Assembly: GCF_000744225.1 (NCBI RefSeq)
Contig: NZ_JQLN01000004.1
Span: 620,001-684,000 of the forward strand
Direction: 5' to 3'
DNA: 64,000 bases
Source: Kitasatospora mediocidica KCTC 9733
Lineage (GTDB): Bacteria > Actinomycetota > Actinomycetes > Streptomycetales > Streptomycetaceae
This document shows, piece after piece, positions 31,493 to 42,539 of the stretch. The notes under the pieces were generated by a model. It was given only the letters and a program-made list of their open reading frames with translations. It searched no databases and was not told where the DNA came from. The position numbers and the translations under genes were made by a program. Numbering within the stretch: the stretch's first letter is position 1; every line of letters starts with the position of its first letter.

Positions 31493-34161
31493 CAGGCGGT
31501 GCGCTCCGCGACCAGCGAACGGACGGCCTCGACGGCCGCGTCCACGGCGGCCGGGTTTGTGCCGCCGCCCTGGGCCACGTCGTCCTTGCCGCCACCGCCG
31601 CCGCCGAGCGCCTTGGCGGCGACCTTGACCAGCTCACCGGCCTTGACGCCGCGGGCGCGGGCGTCCTCGTTGGTGGCGATGACGGTCAGCGGCCGGTCGT
31701 TGGCGACCGTGAAGGCGGCAACCACCGCCGGCTTGGAGCCGAGGCGGTTGCGCACGTCCAGGACCAGCTTGCGCAGGTCGTCGGCGCCGGCGCCGTCCGG
31801 CACCCGGGCGGCCACCAGGGCCACGCCGTGGATGTCCTGGGCGCTGTCCACCAGTGCGGCAGCCGCGGCCAGCACCTTCTCGGCGCGGAAGCGGTCGATC
31901 TCCTTCTCGGCGTCCTTGAGCTTGCCGAGCATGCCGGCGATCTTCTCCGGCAGCTCCTCCGGGCGGCCCTTGACCAGCTCGGTCAGCTGGACCACCACGG
32001 TGTGCTCGCGGGCCAGGAACTTGTAGGCGTCCACGCCGACCAGCGCCTCGACGCGGCGCACGCCGGCGCCGATCGAGGACTCGCCGAGCAGCTTCACCAG
32101 ACCCAGCTGGGCGGTGTTGCCGACGTGCGTGCCACCGCACAGCTCCTTGGAGAAGTCACCGATGGTCACCACTCGGACGGCGTCGCCGTACTTCTCGCCG
32201 AACATCGCGATGGCGCCGGCCTTGCGGGCCTGATCCATCGTCATCACCTCGGCGGTGACGTCGAGTTCGCGGGCCAGCACCTCGTTGATCTTCTGCTCGA
32301 CGTCCACCAGGACCGAGCCGGGCACGGCGGTCGGCGAGCCGAAGTCGAACCGGAAGCGGCCGGGGGCGTTCTCCGAGCCGGCCTGGGCGGCCGTCGGGCC
32401 GAGCGCGTCACGCAGCGCCTGGTGGGTCAGGTGGGTGGCGCTGTGGGCGCGCGAGACGGCGCGGCGGCGGTCCAGGTCGAGCTGGGCGTAGGCGTTGGCG
32501 CCGAGCACCACCTCGCCGACCAGCACCGAACCCTTGTGCACGATCACGCCGGGCACCGGCTGCTGGACGTCGCGGATCTCGACCACGGCGCCGGAGTCCA
32601 GTCGGATCCGGCCGTGGTCGGCGAGCTGGCCGCCGCCCTCGGCGTAGAACGGCGTACGGTCCAGCACCAGTTCGACGTCGTCGCCCTCGTGCGCGGCCGG
32701 GGCCGGCACGCCGTCCACCAGCAGGCCGACCACGGTGGCCTCGGCGTGGGTGTCGGTGTAGCCGATGAAGGTGGTGGCGCCGGAGGTGTCGGCCACCACG
32801 CGGTAGGCGGAGACGTCGGCGTGGCCGTGCTTCTTGGCACGGGCGTCGGCCTTGGCGGCGTCGCGCTGCTGCTTCATGAGGCGGCGGAAGCCGTCCTCGT
32901 CCACCGAGAGGCCCTGCTCGGCGGCGATCTCCAGGGTGAGGTCGATCGGGAAGCCGAAGGTGTCGTGCAGCTGGAAGGCCTTGTCACCGGCGAGCACCGT
33001 GGAGCCGCCCGACTTGGTCTCGGCGACCGCGGTGTCCAGGATGAGCGTGCCGCTGCGCAGGGTCTGCAGGAACGACATCTCCTCGGCGACGATCACCGTC
33101 TCGATGCGCTTGCGCTCCTCGAAGAGCTCCGGGTACTGCGGGCCCATCGCCTCGATGGTCACGTCGGTCAGCGACTGGGTGACCGGCTCGGTGGCGCCCA
33201 GCAGGCGCATGTTGCGGATCGCGCGGCGCAGGATGCGGCGCAGCACGTAGCCACGGCCCTCGTTGCCCGGGGTCACGCCGTCGGCGACCAGCATCACCGA
33301 GGTGCGGATGTGGTCCGAGACCACGCGCAGCGAGACGTCGGTCTTCTCGCCGGCGCCGTAGCGGTGGCCGGTCAGCTCGGCGGCCCGGCCCAGGATCATC
33401 CGGGTGGTGTCGATCTCGAAGAGGTTGTCGACGCCCTGCAGGATGGTGGCCAGACGCTCCAGGCCGAGACCGGTGTCGATGTTCTTGTTCGGCAGGTCGC
33501 CCAGGATCGGGAAGTCGTCCTTGCCGGTGCCGGCGCCACGCTCGTACTGCATGAAGACCAGGTTCCAGATCTCCATGTAACGCTCGCCGTTGACGGCCGG
33601 GCCGCCCTCCTCGCCGTAGGCCGGCCCGCGGTCGTAGTTGATCTCCGAGCACGGCCCGCACGGGCCGGGGACGCCCATCGACCAGAAGTTGTCGGCCTTG
33701 CCCAGGCGCTGGATCCGCTCGGACGGGACGCCGATCTTCTCCAGCCAGATCTTCTCGGCCTCGTCGTCGTCCTGGTAGACGGTGATCCAGAGCTTCTCCG
33801 GGTCCAGGCCGTAGCCACCGTCCTCCACCGACGAGGTCAGCAGCTCCCACGCGTAGCTGATGGCCCCTTCCTTGAAGTAGGCGCCGAAGGAGAAGTTGCC
33901 GCACATCTGGAAGAACGTGCCGTGCCGGGTGGTCTTGCCGACCTCTTCGATGTCCGGAGTCCGCACGCACTTCTGCACGCTGGTCGCCGTGCTGAAGGTG
34001 GGCTTGACGTCGCCCAGGAAGTACGGCTTGAACGGCACCATGCCGGCGTTGACCAGCAGCAGGGTGGGGTCGTCGGCGACCAGGGACGCCGACGGAACAA
34101 CGGTGTGGCCGCGGTCCTCGAAGAAGCGCAGCCAGCGGCGGCGAATCTCTGCCGACTCCAT
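31492..34161 (-). CDS. alaS: Alanyl-tRNA synthetase
   Basis: Charges tRNA-Ala and edits mischarged Ser and Gly. The 889-residue protein has the class II aminoacylation core at the N-terminus ([28 protein letters not shown]), and an editing domain with zinc ligands [11 protein letters not shown] and [15 protein letters not shown]-terminal oligomerisation domain contains a glycine-rich GGGGGGKDD stretch. All key motifs are present. Its stop overlaps the ruvX start, and its start abuts the DUF6167 stop. Confidence 0.98.
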   Translation of the reverse strand: MESAEIRRRWLRFFEDRGHTVVPSASLVADDPTLLLVNAGMVPFKPYFLGDVKPTFSTATSVQKCVRTPDIEEVGKTTRHGTFFQMCGNFSFGAYFKEGAISYAWELLTSSVEDGGYGLDPEKLWITVYQDDDEAEKIWLEKIGVPSERIQRLGKADNFWSMGVPGPCGPCSEINYDRGPAYGEEGGPAVNGERYMEIWNLVFMQYERGAGTGKDDFPILGDLPNKNIDTGLGLERLATILQGVDNLFEIDTTRMILGRAAELTGHRYGAGEKTDVSLRVVSDHIRTSVMLVADGVTPGNEGRGYVLRRILRRAIRNMRLLGATEPVTQSLTDVTIEAMGPQYPELFEERKRIETVIVAEEMSFLQTLRSGTLILDTAVAETKSGGSTVLAGDKAFQLHDTFGFPIDLTLEIAAEQGLSVDEDGFRRLMKQQRDAAKADARAKKHGHADVSAYRVVADTSGATTFIGYTDTHAEATVVGLLVDGVPAPAAHEGDDVELVLDRTPFYAEGGGQLADHGRIRLDSGAVVEIRDVQQPVPGVIVHKGSVLVGEVVLGANAYAQLDLDRRRAVSRAHSATHLTHQALRDALGPTAAQAGSENAPGRFRFDFGSPTAVPGSVLVDVEQKINEVLARELDVTAEVMTMDQARKAGAIAMFGEKYGDAVRVVTIGDFSKELCGGTHVGNTAQLGLVKLLGESSIGAGVRRVEALVGVDAYKFLAREHTVVVQLTELVKGRPEELPEKIAGMLGKLKDAEKEIDRFRAEKVLAAAAALVDSAQDIHGVALVAARVPDGAGADDLRKLVLDVRNRLGSKPAVVAAFTVANDRPLTVIATNEDARARGVKAGELVKVAAKALGGGGGGKDDVAQGGGTNPAAVDAAVEAVRSLVAERTA

Positions 34162-34607
34162 TATTGGTCCTTCCGGTTGGGGGTACTGCCCCGGCGCTGT
34201 TCGAGCTGACGGGGCGTTGACGCGATGGCTTGGGGGGTCTTGCGCGACGGAGGCAGGGCGGCGCCCGGAGAGCCCGGGGCCGCCGAGATAGCTCGGTCAC
34301 CGGCGTCGAGGGACCCGGCGTCGAGGGACCCGGCGCCGAGGGACGCGCTCAGGCGCCGGCGCGGCGGGTCCAGCACGGCGGTGCCGTCCAGCCCGAGGTC
34401 CGCGCGCAGCTCCTGCTCGCGCTCGGCCATCCCGGCCTTGACGTCCAGGGCGAAGCGCTTGGCGACGTCGCCCAGGTGCAGGGCGCCGCGCGCGGCGGTG
34501 CCCGACAGGCTGTCAGGGGTGAGCCGGCGGGCGGCCTCGTTGGCCTTGTTCATGGCCCAGACGGCGGTGCCGGCACCGACCGCCATCCAGAAGACGCGTC
34601 GAACCAC
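34161..34607 (-). CDS. DUF6167-like small membrane-associated protein
   Basis: 148 residues of unknown function, placed between the DUF948 gene and alaS as in other streptomycetes. A hydrophobic N-terminus ([16 protein letters not shown]) could be a membrane helix or signal anchor. It is followed by an amphipathic helix with Asp/Glu/Arg, then a low-complexity tail with repeated GSLDA units encoded by a 15-base tandem repeat (about 34306-34340). No catalytic motif is seen. Confidence 0.82.
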   Translation of the reverse strand: MVRRVFWMAVGAGTAVWAMNKANEAARRLTPDSLSGTAARGALHLGDVAKRFALDVKAGMAEREQELRADLGLDGTAVLDPPRRRLSASLGAGSLDAGSLDAGDRAISAAPGSPGAALPPSRKTPQAIASTPRQLEQRRGSTPNRKDQ

Positions 34608-34613
34608 GGTGCA

Positions 34614-35090
34614 TCAGCCCTTCACGGCTCGCCGGACACGGGCCAGCAGGCCGCCCCGGGGCGCCGTGGCGGCGCGCACCTCGGCCCGGATCAGACGGGT
34701 CAACGCGTCGCTCTCGACGCCGGGTTGAGGAAGTGTCAGGCCGCTCTGCTGACGGCCGACGGCCTTGCGGACGCCGTAGCTGAAGGCCGCGACCTTGACC
34801 AACGGGCCGCCCAGCGTGGCGGCGACCGTCGAGGAGAGCGCGTTGGCGTTGGCGGCGGCGTCCTGCACGTTGGCGGTGATCTCGTCCACCCGCTCCAGCT
34901 GCTCGTGCGCGCTGCGCACGGCGGCGCTCGCGTCGGCCAGCAGCGGCACGGCCTGCTCGGTGACCGAGGAGACCAGCACGGTGGCCTCGCGCAGCACCTT
35001 CGAGAGCCGCACCAGGACGACGGCGAGCAGAGTGACCAGGACGGCCCAGCCCACGGCCACGATCAGGCCGGCCAGCTCTCCCACGGACAC
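34614..35090 (-). CDS. DUF948 membrane protein
   Basis: 158 residues with one N-terminal membrane helix (GELAGLIVAVGWAVLVTLLAV) followed by a long heptad-like helical region (SKVLREATVLVSSVTEQAVPLL and on) typical of DUF948 and related to chemotaxis-receptor-like coiled coils. A basic C-terminus ends ARVRRAVKG. The GTG at 35090 is preferred because AAGGGAG lies 8 bases upstream; the GTG at 35108 has its purine run too close. Next to rpsD and the DUF6167 gene. Confidence 0.85.
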   Translation of the reverse strand: MSVGELAGLIVAVGWAVLVTLLAVVLVRLSKVLREATVLVSSVTEQAVPLLADASAAVRSAHEQLERVDEITANVQDAAANANALSSTVAATLGGPLVKVAAFSYGVRKAVGRQQSGLTLPQPGVESDALTRLIRAEVRAATAPRGGLLARVRRAVKG

Positions 35091-35192
35091 TTTGCGTGCT
35101 CCCTTCACTTCTCCAGAAGGGAACCCTATCGCGCCCGGGCCTCCGCTCCCGACCGGATATCCGCTGGCGGGGCGGCCTGGTCCCGGAAAGCG

Positions 35193-35228
35193 CCGAACCC
35201 CCGCGGCCCGAAGGCAGCGGGGGTTCGG
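35193..35228 (-). terminator. rpsD terminator
   Basis: CCGAACCCCCGC (35193-35204) pairs perfectly with GCGGGGGTTCGG (35217-35228) across a 12-base loop, 19 bases after the rpsD stop. Confidence 0.8.
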
Positions 35229-35246
35229 TGTGCCACTACTCGCGGG

Positions 35247-35861
35247 TCAGCGCGAGTAGTACTCGACGACGAGCTGCTCGTCGCAGATCACGGGGATCTC
35301 GCGACGCTGCGGGGCACGGTCCAGACGGAAGGCCAGCGCCTTGAGGTTGACCTCGAGGTACTTCGGGGTCGCGCCCTCGCCCGCGTAGCCACCCTCACGG
35401 GCAACCTGGAACGGGACCTTCTCCTTGCTACGGTCACGCACGGTGACAACGTAGCCGGGCTTCAGCTGGAACGAGGGCTTGTTGACCTTGTGGCCGTTGA
35501 CCTCGATGTGACCGTGCACGACCATCTGGCGGGCCTGGTAGATCGTGCGGGCGATGCCCGAACGCAGGACCAGCGAGTCGAGGCGAACCTCGAGGTCGGC
35601 GACGAGAGCGTCACCGGTCTTGCCCTCGGCCTTCTTGGCGCGGTCGAAGGCGCGAGCCATCTGGGTCTCGCTCAGGTCGTACTGAGCGCGCAGACGCTGC
35701 TTCTCCATCAGACGGACCTTGTAGTCCGAGTTCTGCTTGCGCCCGCGGCCGTGCTGGCCGGGCGGGTACGGGCGGGCCTCGAAGTACTTGACGGACTTCG
35801 GGGTCAGCGGAATGCCCAGGGCACGGGCAATCTTGACCTTGGGGCGCTTCTGGTTCGCCAT
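35247..35861 (-). CDS. rpsD: 30S ribosomal protein S4
   Basis: Primary 16S rRNA binding protein. The 204-residue protein has the S4 family layout: VKYFEARPYPPGQHGRGRKQNSDYKVRL, then the S4 RNA-binding domain with RLDSLVLRSGIARTIYQARQMVVHGHIEVNG. No zinc-binding cysteine knuckle is present at the N-terminus, so it is the C-minus form. It lies apart from the main ribosomal-protein operons, as in streptomycetes, with its own long leader (35862-36159) and terminator. Confidence 0.97.
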   Translation of the reverse strand: MANQKRPKVKIARALGIPLTPKSVKYFEARPYPPGQHGRGRKQNSDYKVRLMEKQRLRAQYDLSETQMARAFDRAKKAEGKTGDALVADLEVRLDSLVLRSGIARTIYQARQMVVHGHIEVNGHKVNKPSFQLKPGYVVTVRDRSKEKVPFQVAREGGYAGEGATPKYLEVNLKALAFRLDRAPQRREIPVICDEQLVVEYYSR

Positions 35862-36159
35862 GAACCAAACCTCTCTTGCATGTGAATACGGCTTCACCAG
35901 GTGTTGACGGAGGTCGCCTCTCGCGGTCCGGAGAAAAACCACCCGGGGGTGATCAGCCGCTCTCCGGGGCCGGGCACTATGTGCAAGCACACGAACGGCC
36001 CACCGCCCGATGAAGGGAGTGGGCTGCCCGCGACACCGAAACGGTGCGCGACGCTCCTGGTACGACCCTCGAAAAGGGTCATCGGCCGATGCCCCGCTGG
36101 TGCGGCCGGTCGGTCGGGTTCTCACCCGCCGCCGTGCCCGGGACCTGGCACTCCGACCG
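35862..36159 (-). promoter_or_regulatory. Long structured leader of rpsD
   Basis: About 290 bases without a gene lie between the predicted start point and rpsD. The RNA can form a CCGGAGA/TCTCCGG stem (35928-35967) enclosing CACCC/GGGTG, a GACCCT/AGGGTC hairpin (36064-36080) and an ATCGGCCGAT palindrome (36081-36090). S4 represses its own mRNA in several bacteria; whether this leader binds S4 is inference. Confidence 0.45.
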
Positions 36160-36188
36160 AGTATACCCGCTGGCTACTCGCCCTTCAG
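36160..36188 (-). promoter_or_regulatory. Candidate rpsD promoter
   Basis: Minus-strand CTGAAG (36183-36188), 17 bases, TATACT (36160-36165). The -10 is close to consensus. The -35 overlaps the 3' end of rarA. Confidence 0.55.
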
Positions 36189-37523
36189 CCGGGCCCTGGT
36201 CCAGTCCGCGATATCGGCGTAGCGGGCCTCCCCGCCGTGCCGGGTCGGCTGGTAGTAGACCTTGCCGTGCACCGAGTCCGGCGCGTACTGCTGGGCGGCG
36301 ATGCCGCCGGGCAGGTCGTGCGGGTACTGGTAGCCCTGGCCGTGGCCCAGCTTGCCCGCGCCGCCGTAGTGCGCGTCGCGCAGGTGCGGCGGGACGGCGC
36401 CGGCCAGGCCCTGGCGGACGTCGGCGAGCGCGGCGTCGATGGCCAGGTAGGCGGCGTTCGACTTGGGTGCCAGCGCCAGCGCGATGGCGGCCTGGGACAG
36501 GATGATCCGGGCCTCCGGGAAGCCGATCAGCGCCACCGCCTGGGCGGCGGCGACCGCGGTGGGCAGCGCGGTCGGGTCGGCCAGGCCGATGTCCTCGCTG
36601 GCCGAGATCATCAGGCGGCGGGCGATGAAGCGGGCGTCCTCGCCGGCTTCGATCATCCGCGCCAGGTAGTGCAGCGTCGCGTCGACGTCGCTGCCCCGGA
36701 TCGACTTGATCAGCGCGCTGGCGACGTCGTAGTGCTGGTCGCCGTCCTTGTCGTAGCGGACGGCCGCCTGGTTGACGGCGGTCTCGGTAGTGGCGAGGGT
36801 GATGGTCTGCTCGCCCTTCTCCAGCGCCGCCCCGGCCGCCGCCTCCAGCGTGGTCAGCGCCCGCCGGGCATCCCCGCCGGCGAGGCGGACCAGGTGCTCC
36901 TCGGACTCCGCGCTGAGCTCCAGCTGCCCTTCGAGCCCGCGCTCGTCGACCAGGGCGCGGCGCAGCAGGGCGCGGATGTCGTCGTCCGTCAGCGATTCGA
37001 GGGTGAGCAGCAGCGAGCGGGAGAGCAGCGGGGAGATCACCGAGAAGTACGGGTTCTCGGTGGTCGCGGCGATCAGGGTGACCCAGCGGTTCTCCACGGC
37101 GGGGAGCAGCGAGTCCTGCTGGGCCTTGGAGAAGCGGTGGATCTCGTCGAGGAAGAGCACCGTCTCGCGGCCGCTCATGCCGACCGCGCGGCGGGCACCC
37201 TCGATCACCGCCCGCACCTCCTTGACGCCCGCGGTGATCGCCGAGAGCTCGACGAAGCGGCCCTCCACCGCCTGGCTGATCACGTGCGCGAGGGTGGTCT
37301 TGCCGGTACCGGGCGGGCCCCAGAGGATCACCGAACTGGTCGCGGCCGGGCCGCGCGAGCCGGAGACCAGCCGGCGCAGCGGCGAGCCCTCCTTGAGCAG
37401 CTGCCGCTGGCCGGCCACTTCGTCCAGGGTGCGCGGGCGCATCCGTACGGCCAGCGGGGCCCGGCCGGGCTCCCTGGCCTGGAGGTCCTCGGCGGCGGCG
37501 GTGAAGAGGTCCGGTTCGTCCAC
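36174..37523 (-). CDS. rarA: Replication-associated recombination protein A (MgsA/RarA AAA+ ATPase)
   Basis: Clamp-loader-like ATPase acting at stalled replication forks. The 449-residue protein has Walker [10 protein letters not shown] near residue 70, Walker [10 protein letters not shown], sensor 1 AATTENPYF, the arginine finger region SPLLSRS and the C-terminal tetramerisation domain ([19 protein letters not shown]). Order and length are standard. It runs toward rpsD, whose promoter overlaps its end. Confidence 0.96.
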   Translation of the reverse strand: MDEPDLFTAAAEDLQAREPGRAPLAVRMRPRTLDEVAGQRQLLKEGSPLRRLVSGSRGPAATSSVILWGPPGTGKTTLAHVISQAVEGRFVELSAITAGVKEVRAVIEGARRAVGMSGRETVLFLDEIHRFSKAQQDSLLPAVENRWVTLIAATTENPYFSVISPLLSRSLLLTLESLTDDDIRALLRRALVDERGLEGQLELSAESEEHLVRLAGGDARRALTTLEAAAGAALEKGEQTITLATTETAVNQAAVRYDKDGDQHYDVASALIKSIRGSDVDATLHYLARMIEAGEDARFIARRLMISASEDIGLADPTALPTAVAAAQAVALIGFPEARIILSQAAIALALAPKSNAAYLAIDAALADVRQGLAGAVPPHLRDAHYGGAGKLGHGQGYQYPHDLPGGIAAQQYAPDSVHGKVYYQPTRHGGEARYADIADWTRARLKGE

Positions 37524-37553
37524 CCCCGCAGCCTATGCGAGCGGGCCGACAGG

Positions 37554-38384
37554 CTATTTCCGCTTGCGCTTGCCCTCCAGCCCCGTCGCGTGGTCGGGGA
37601 CGTACTTCTGCAGGTCGCGCGGCGGGCGCTGGTAGCCCTGGGAGGCCGGGCGGGGCGGCAGGGCCGGCGGGGGCTTGGTGACGTCGCGGTAGGGCACGGT
37701 GGAGAGCAGGTGGGCGATCATGTTGATCCGGGCCCGGCGCTTGTCCTCGCTCTCCACCACGTTCCACGGCGAGTCCGGCAGGTCGGTGTGGACGAACATC
37801 TCGTCCTTGGCCCGCGAGTAGTCCTCCCAGCGGGTGATCGACTCGGTGTCCATCGGCGACAGCTTCCACTGCCGCATCGGGTCGGCCAGCCGGTCGCGGA
37901 ACCGGCGCTCCTGCTCGGCGTCGCTGACCGAGAACCAGTACTTGCGCAGCTCGATGCCCGCCTCGATCAGCATCCGCTCGAAGATCGGGCACTGGTGCAG
38001 GAACTGCCAGTACTCCTCCGACGTGCAGAAGCCCATCACGTGCTCGACCCCGGCCCGGTTGTACCAGCTGCGGTCGAAGAGCACGATCTCGCCCTTCGCC
38101 GGCAGCTGCTCGACATAGCGCTGGAAGTACCACTGCCCACGCTGGCGCTCGGTGGGCGCCGGCAACGCGGCGATCCGGGCCACCCGCGGGTTGAGGAACT
38201 CCGTCACCCGTTTGATCGCCCCACCCTTGCCGGCCGCGTCCCGCCCCTCGAAGACCACCACCAGCCGAACGCCCTCGGCCCGTACCCACTCCTGCATCTT
38301 GACCAGCTCGTACTGCAGCCGCAGCAGTTCCTTCTCGTACCGCTTCTTGACCAGACGGGGTTGCACGGCGGGCTGGTCGGTCAC
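37554..38384 (-). CDS. ppk2: Polyphosphate kinase 2
   Basis: Transfers phosphate between polyphosphate and nucleoside phosphates. The 276-residue protein is a single-domain PPK2 with Walker A FEGRDAAGKGGAIKR near residue 45, the lid motif ERQRGQWYFQRYVEQLP, and Walker B FDRSWYNRAGVE. The sequence looks like the class I group that uses nucleoside diphosphates, but the class is inferred from general similarity. GTG at 38384 has GGAGG seven bases upstream. A Pro/Lys-rich tail follows the domain. Confidence 0.92.
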   Translation of the reverse strand: MTDQPAVQPRLVKKRYEKELLRLQYELVKMQEWVRAEGVRLVVVFEGRDAAGKGGAIKRVTEFLNPRVARIAALPAPTERQRGQWYFQRYVEQLPAKGEIVLFDRSWYNRAGVEHVMGFCTSEEYWQFLHQCPIFERMLIEAGIELRKYWFSVSDAEQERRFRDRLADPMRQWKLSPMDTESITRWEDYSRAKDEMFVHTDLPDSPWNVVESEDKRRARINMIAHLLSTVPYRDVTKPPPALPPRPASQGYQRPPRDLQKYVPDHATGLEGKRKRK

Positions 38385-38413
38385 GGTGGCGCCTCCGGGG
38401 ACAGGACGGGACA

Positions 38414-38430
38414 GAGAGTGACAAACTCTC
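38414..38430. promoter_or_regulatory. Small hairpin in the ppk2 leader
   Basis: GAGAGT and ACTCTC with a GACAA loop, 30 bases upstream of the ppk2 GTG. Could affect translation or be an operator; role unknown. Confidence 0.3.
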
Positions 38431-38456
38431 ACATCCAGGCCGTCCGATGGATGCAC

Positions 38457-38490
38457 GAAACCCCCGGCCGACGAGTCGACCGGGGGTTTC
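38457..38490 (-). terminator. aspS terminator
   Basis: GAAACCCCCGG (38457-38467) pairs with CCGGGGGTTTC (38480-38490). On the minus strand it lies 9 bases beyond the aspS stop. Confidence 0.8.
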
Positions 38491-38498
38491 ACGGTGCC

Positions 38499-40286
38499 TC
38501 AGGAGTCCTGCGACTCCGGCTTCGCGTCCTCGCGGACCTTGGGCTTGGCGTCGACGCCGGCCTCGCGGCGCTGGGCCGGGGTGATCGGGGTCGGTGCGCC
38601 GGTCAGCGGGTCACCGCCGGTGGACGTCTTCGGGAAGGCGATGACGTCGCGGATGGTGTCGTAGCCGCCGAGCAGCGTGACGATCCGGTCCAGGCCGAAG
38701 GCGACACCGCCGTGCGGCGGCGGGCCGTAGTTGAAGGCGTCCAGCAGGAAGCCGAACTGCGAGGCGGCCTCCTCCTCGGAGAGCCCGATCGCGTCGAACG
38801 CCCGCTTCTGCACGTCGCGCTGGTGGATACGGATCGATCCGCCGCCCAGCTCGCTGCCGTTGAGCACCAGGTCGTACGCGTTGGAGAGCGCGCTGCCCGG
38901 GTCGGTGTCGAAGGTGGCCAGCGACTCGGCGGTCGGGGCGGTGAACGGGTGGTGCACCGCGTGCCAGCCCTGGAACTCGCCCTTGTCGTCCTCGATCGGC
39001 TCGAACATCGGGAAGTCGACGACCCAGAGGAAGGCCCACTGCGACTCGTCGATCAGCTCGCAGCGGCGGCCGATCTCCAGGCGGGCGGCGCCGAGCAGCT
39101 CCTGCGAGGCGGTCTTCTTGCCGGCCGCGAAGAAGATCGCGTCACCGTTCTTGGCCCCCGCGGCGGCGGCCAGGCCGGCCAGGTGCTCCGCGTTGAGGTT
39201 CTTGGCCACCGGGCCGCGCAGCTCGCCGGTCTCGGCGTCGATGACGACGTAGGCCAGACCCCGGGCGCCGCGCGCCTTGGCCCAGTCCTGCCAGGCGTCG
39301 AGCTGCTTGCGGGGCTGCGAGGCGCCGCCGGGCATCACGACCGCGCCGACGTAGGGCGCCTGGAAGACCCGGAACTCGGTGCCCTTGAAGTACTCGGTCA
39401 GGTCGGTGAGTTCCTGGCCGAAGCGGACGTCCGGCTTGTCGGAGCCGTAGCGGTTCATCGCGTCCGCGTAGGTCATCCGGGGCAGCGGGCTCGGCAGCTG
39501 GTAGCCGTGCACGTCGGACCAGATCCGCGAGACGACCTTCTCGCCGAGCGCCAGGATGTCCTCCTGGTCGACGAAGGAGGCCTCGATGTCCAGCTGGGTG
39601 AACTCCGGCTGGCGGTCGGCGCGGAAGTCCTCGTCGCGGAAGCAGCGGGCGATCTGGTAGTAGCGCTCCATGCCGGCGACCATCAGCAGCTGCTTGAAGA
39701 GCTGCGGGGACTGCGGCAGGGCGTACCAGTGGCCGGGCTGCAGGCGGACCGGGACGAGGAAGTCGCGGGCGCCCTCGGGGGTGGAGCGGGTGAGGTACGG
39801 CGTCTCGATGTCGAGGTAGTCGTTCTCCTCCATCACCGTGCGGATGATGTGGTTGACCTTCGAGCGCAGCCGCAGCGCGCGGGCCGGGCCCTCGCGGCGC
39901 AGGTCCAGGTAGCGGTAGCGCAGCCGGACCTCCTCGTTGACCGTGCCCGGCTCGTACTCGGCGACCTGGAACGGCAGCGGGGCGGCCTCGGAGAGCACCT
40001 CGATGGCGCTGACCACGACCTCGACCTGGCCGGTCGGGATGTCCGGGTTCTCGTTGCCCTCGGGGCGGACCCGGACGTCGCCGGTCACCTTGACGCAGTA
40101 CTCGGCGCGCAGGCCGTGCACCGACTCCAGGTCGCGGACCACCACCTGCACGGTGCCGGAGGCGTCGCGCAGGTCGATGAAGGCCACGCCGCCGTGGTCG
40201 CGGCGGCGGGCCACCCAGCCGGCCAGGGTGATGGTGGTGCCGGCGTGCTCCGCGCGGAGCGTGCCCGCGTCGTGCGTGCGGATCAC
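38499..40286 (-). CDS. aspS: Aspartyl-tRNA synthetase
   Basis: Charges tRNA-Asp (possibly also tRNA-Asn in organisms lacking AsnS; not decidable here). The 595-residue class II enzyme has the N-terminal OB-fold ([20 protein letters not shown]), motif 2 [20 protein letters not shown], the bacterial GAD insertion domain, and motif 3 [14 protein letters not shown] at 40286 overlaps the hisS stop (GTGA) and has AAGGAG upstream. The C-terminal 40 residues are Lys/Pro/Glu rich. Confidence 0.97.
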   Translation of the reverse strand: MIRTHDAGTLRAEHAGTTITLAGWVARRRDHGGVAFIDLRDASGTVQVVVRDLESVHGLRAEYCVKVTGDVRVRPEGNENPDIPTGQVEVVVSAIEVLSEAAPLPFQVAEYEPGTVNEEVRLRYRYLDLRREGPARALRLRSKVNHIIRTVMEENDYLDIETPYLTRSTPEGARDFLVPVRLQPGHWYALPQSPQLFKQLLMVAGMERYYQIARCFRDEDFRADRQPEFTQLDIEASFVDQEDILALGEKVVSRIWSDVHGYQLPSPLPRMTYADAMNRYGSDKPDVRFGQELTDLTEYFKGTEFRVFQAPYVGAVVMPGGASQPRKQLDAWQDWAKARGARGLAYVVIDAETGELRGPVAKNLNAEHLAGLAAAAGAKNGDAIFFAAGKKTASQELLGAARLEIGRRCELIDESQWAFLWVVDFPMFEPIEDDKGEFQGWHAVHHPFTAPTAESLATFDTDPGSALSNAYDLVLNGSELGGGSIRIHQRDVQKRAFDAIGLSEEEAASQFGFLLDAFNYGPPPHGGVAFGLDRIVTLLGGYDTIRDVIAFPKTSTGGDPLTGAPTPITPAQRREAGVDAKPKVREDAKPESQDS

Positions 40287-41560
40287 TGCTGCTTCTCCTT
40301 CAGGGTGGTGACAAGTGCGTCGAGGGCGACGGGGATCTGCTCGCCGCTGGTCATGTCCTTCAACTGGACGACGCCGTCGGCGAGATCGCGGTCCCCGGCG
40401 ACCAGCGCCCAGCGGGCGCCGGAGCGGTCGGCGGACTTCATGGCGTTCTTGATGCCCTTGACGCCGAAGGCGAGGTCGGTGGCGACGCCGGCCCGGCGCA
40501 GCTCGACCACCTTGGCGAAGAGCACGTTCTTGGCCTCCTCGCCGAGCGCCACGGCGTAGACCGCGGTGGTGGCGGGCAGGTCGAGGACGATGCCCTCGGC
40601 CTCCATCGCGAGGTAGGTGCGGTCCACGCCCAGGCCCCAGCCGACGGACGGCAGCGCCGGGCCGCCGAGCATCTCGGACAGGCCGTCGTACCGGCCGCCG
40701 CCGCCGATCGCGGACTGCGCGCCGAGGCCGCCGTGCACGAACTCGAAGGTGGTACGGGTGTAGTAGTCCAGGCCCCGGACCAGCTTGGGGTCGTCGGTGA
40801 AGGCCACGCCGGCCGCCGTGAGCAGCTCGCGGACCTGCTCGTCGTAGGCCTTGCAGTCCTCGCACAGGAAGTCGCGCAGCCGGGGCGCGTCGGTCAGCTG
40901 GGCCTGCACGGCCTCGCGCTTGTCGTCCAGCACCCGCAGCGGGTTGATCTCGGCGCGCCGGCGGGTGTCCTCGTCCAGGTCCAGGCCGGTGAGGAACTCC
41001 TGGAGCGCGGCGCGGTAGACCGGGCGGCACTGCTTGTCGCCGAGGCTGTTGACCAGCAGCGTGTAGTCGCGCAGCCCCAGCGCCCGGAAGCTGTCGTCGG
41101 CCAGGATGATCAGCTCGGCGTCCAGCGCCGGGTCCTCCGCGCCGATCGCCTCGGCGCCGACCTGCGAGAACTGCCGGTAGCGGCCGGCCTGCGGGCGCTC
41201 GTAGCGGTAGAACGAGCCGGAGTACCAGAGCTTGACGGGCAGGTTGCCGAGCTTGTGCAGGTTGGCCTGAAGGGTCGCGCGGACCACCGAGGCGGTGCCC
41301 TCGGGGCGCAGCGCGAGGTCCTCCTTGCCGCGCTTGGTGAGCGAGAACATCTCCTTGGTGACGATGTCGGTGGACTCGCCGACGCCGCGCGAGAAGAGCT
41401 TGACGTCCTCGAAGACGGGCGTCTCGATGTAGCCGTAGCCGGCCCGGCGCAGCGGCGCGGACAGCGCCTCGCGGATCGCCAGGAAGGTCGCGGAGCTCGG
41501 CGGCAGCAGGTCGTAGGTGCCCTTGGGGGCGGTGAAGGTGTTCAACTTCTCTTCCGTCAC
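40283..41560 (-). CDS. hisS: Histidyl-tRNA synthetase
   Basis: Charges tRNA-His. The 425-residue class II enzyme shows motif 2 [20 protein letters not shown], His[16 protein letters not shown], HisB-type GGGGRYDGL and a C-terminal anticodon domain. The start is a GTG (MTEEKLNTF) overlapping the stop of the upstream metallo-hydrolase, so MBL-hisS-aspS are translationally linked. Confidence 0.97.
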   Translation of the reverse strand: MTEEKLNTFTAPKGTYDLLPPSSATFLAIREALSAPLRRAGYGYIETPVFEDVKLFSRGVGESTDIVTKEMFSLTKRGKEDLALRPEGTASVVRATLQANLHKLGNLPVKLWYSGSFYRYERPQAGRYRQFSQVGAEAIGAEDPALDAELIILADDSFRALGLRDYTLLVNSLGDKQCRPVYRAALQEFLTGLDLDEDTRRRAEINPLRVLDDKREAVQAQLTDAPRLRDFLCEDCKAYDEQVRELLTAAGVAFTDDPKLVRGLDYYTRTTFEFVHGGLGAQSAIGGGGRYDGLSEMLGGPALPSVGWGLGVDRTYLAMEAEGIVLDLPATTAVYAVALGEEAKNVLFAKVVELRRAGVATDLAFGVKGIKNAMKSADRSGARWALVAGDRDLADGVVQLKDMTSGEQIPVALDALVTTLKEKQQ

Positions 41561-42264
41561 ATTCCTCGTCGTACCGGCCCGGGGCCGGCCGAAGCCCCCG
41601 CCGCTTGCTTGAGGTAGGGGTTGGTGGCGCGCTCGCGGCCGATGGTGGTCTGGGTGCCGTGGCCGGAGAGGACCACGGTGGCGTCGTCGAGGGGCAGGCA
41701 GACCCGGGCCAGCGAACGCATGATCGCGTCATGGCTGCCGCCCGGGAGGTCCGTGCGCCCGATGGAGCCGGCGAAGAGCAGGTCGCCCGAGAACAGCACC
41801 GGCGGAAGGTCCGGCTGCTGCGGCGTCCTGAAGGTCACCGACCCCTTGGTATGGCCGGGGGCATGGTCGACGGTGAGGCTGAGGCCGGCCAGCTCCAGCA
41901 CGCTGCCGTCGGTCAGCTCGCGCACGTCGGACGGCTCGCCGACGGTGATCTCGCCCATCAGCTGCTGCCCCAGGGAGCGGCCCAGCGCCTTCTCGGGGTC
42001 GGCCATCATGTAGCGGTCGTCGGGGTGGATCCAGGCCGGGATGTCCCGGGCCCCGCAGACCGGCACCACCGAGGCGACGTGGTCGATGTGCCCGTGCGTG
42101 AGGACCACCGCGACCGGCTTCAACCGGTGCTCGCGCACCAGGTCCTCCACCCCGCGGGTGGCCTGGTGGCCCGGGTCGACGATCACGCACTCCTCGCCGG
42201 GGGCCGGCGCGACCAGGTAGCAGTTGGTGCCCCAGGCTCCGGCGGGAAATCCGGCGATGAACAC
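41557..42264 (-). CDS. Metallo-beta-lactamase fold hydrolase (glyoxalase II-like)
   Basis: 235 residues with the zinc motif THGHIDHV near residue 56, [17 protein letters not shown] and a late SGHG histidine. This is the layout of small MBL hydrolases such as hydroxyacylglutathione hydrolase relatives, but the substrate cannot be assigned; streptomycetes use mycothiol rather than glutathione. It overlaps the hisS start, and this linkage to hisS is conserved in actinobacteria. Confidence 0.9.
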   Translation of the reverse strand: MFIAGFPAGAWGTNCYLVAPAPGEECVIVDPGHQATRGVEDLVREHRLKPVAVVLTHGHIDHVASVVPVCGARDIPAWIHPDDRYMMADPEKALGRSLGQQLMGEITVGEPSDVRELTDGSVLELAGLSLTVDHAPGHTKGSVTFRTPQQPDLPPVLFSGDLLFAGSIGRTDLPGGSHDAIMRSLARVCLPLDDATVVLSGHGTQTTIGRERATNPYLKQAAGASAGPGPVRRGM

Positions 42265-42539
42265 GGCAGTCCTTCGGAGGTGTCGAGGGGCGGGAAGAGT
42301 CTTCGGTGCAGCCTACCGGCGGTAAGGCACCGGTTGCGAACCGGATAGGACGTGCCGCCCCACCGGTGAATCGTGACCTCGACCACGGGCTGTTCACCTC
42401 GTACTTACAGACGGGGTCCCTACACTTGGCCGCCAGTGGATGCGATGATCCGATCCAGCACCCCGGGAACCGCATCCAGGGACCAGTACCCCTTAGTCCG
42501 ACACTCCAGAGTCCAGCGCAACAGAGGAGACAACAGCCG

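Noticed and set aside
35901..40559. Plus-strand open frame of about 1550 codons opposite rarA, ppk2 and aspS
   Set aside because: Same reason: antisense to three recognisable genes with no family features of its own.
40287..41732. N-terminal extension of the aspS frame through hisS
   Set aside because: The extension reads an alternative frame of hisS; AspS homology begins exactly at the GTG at 40286.
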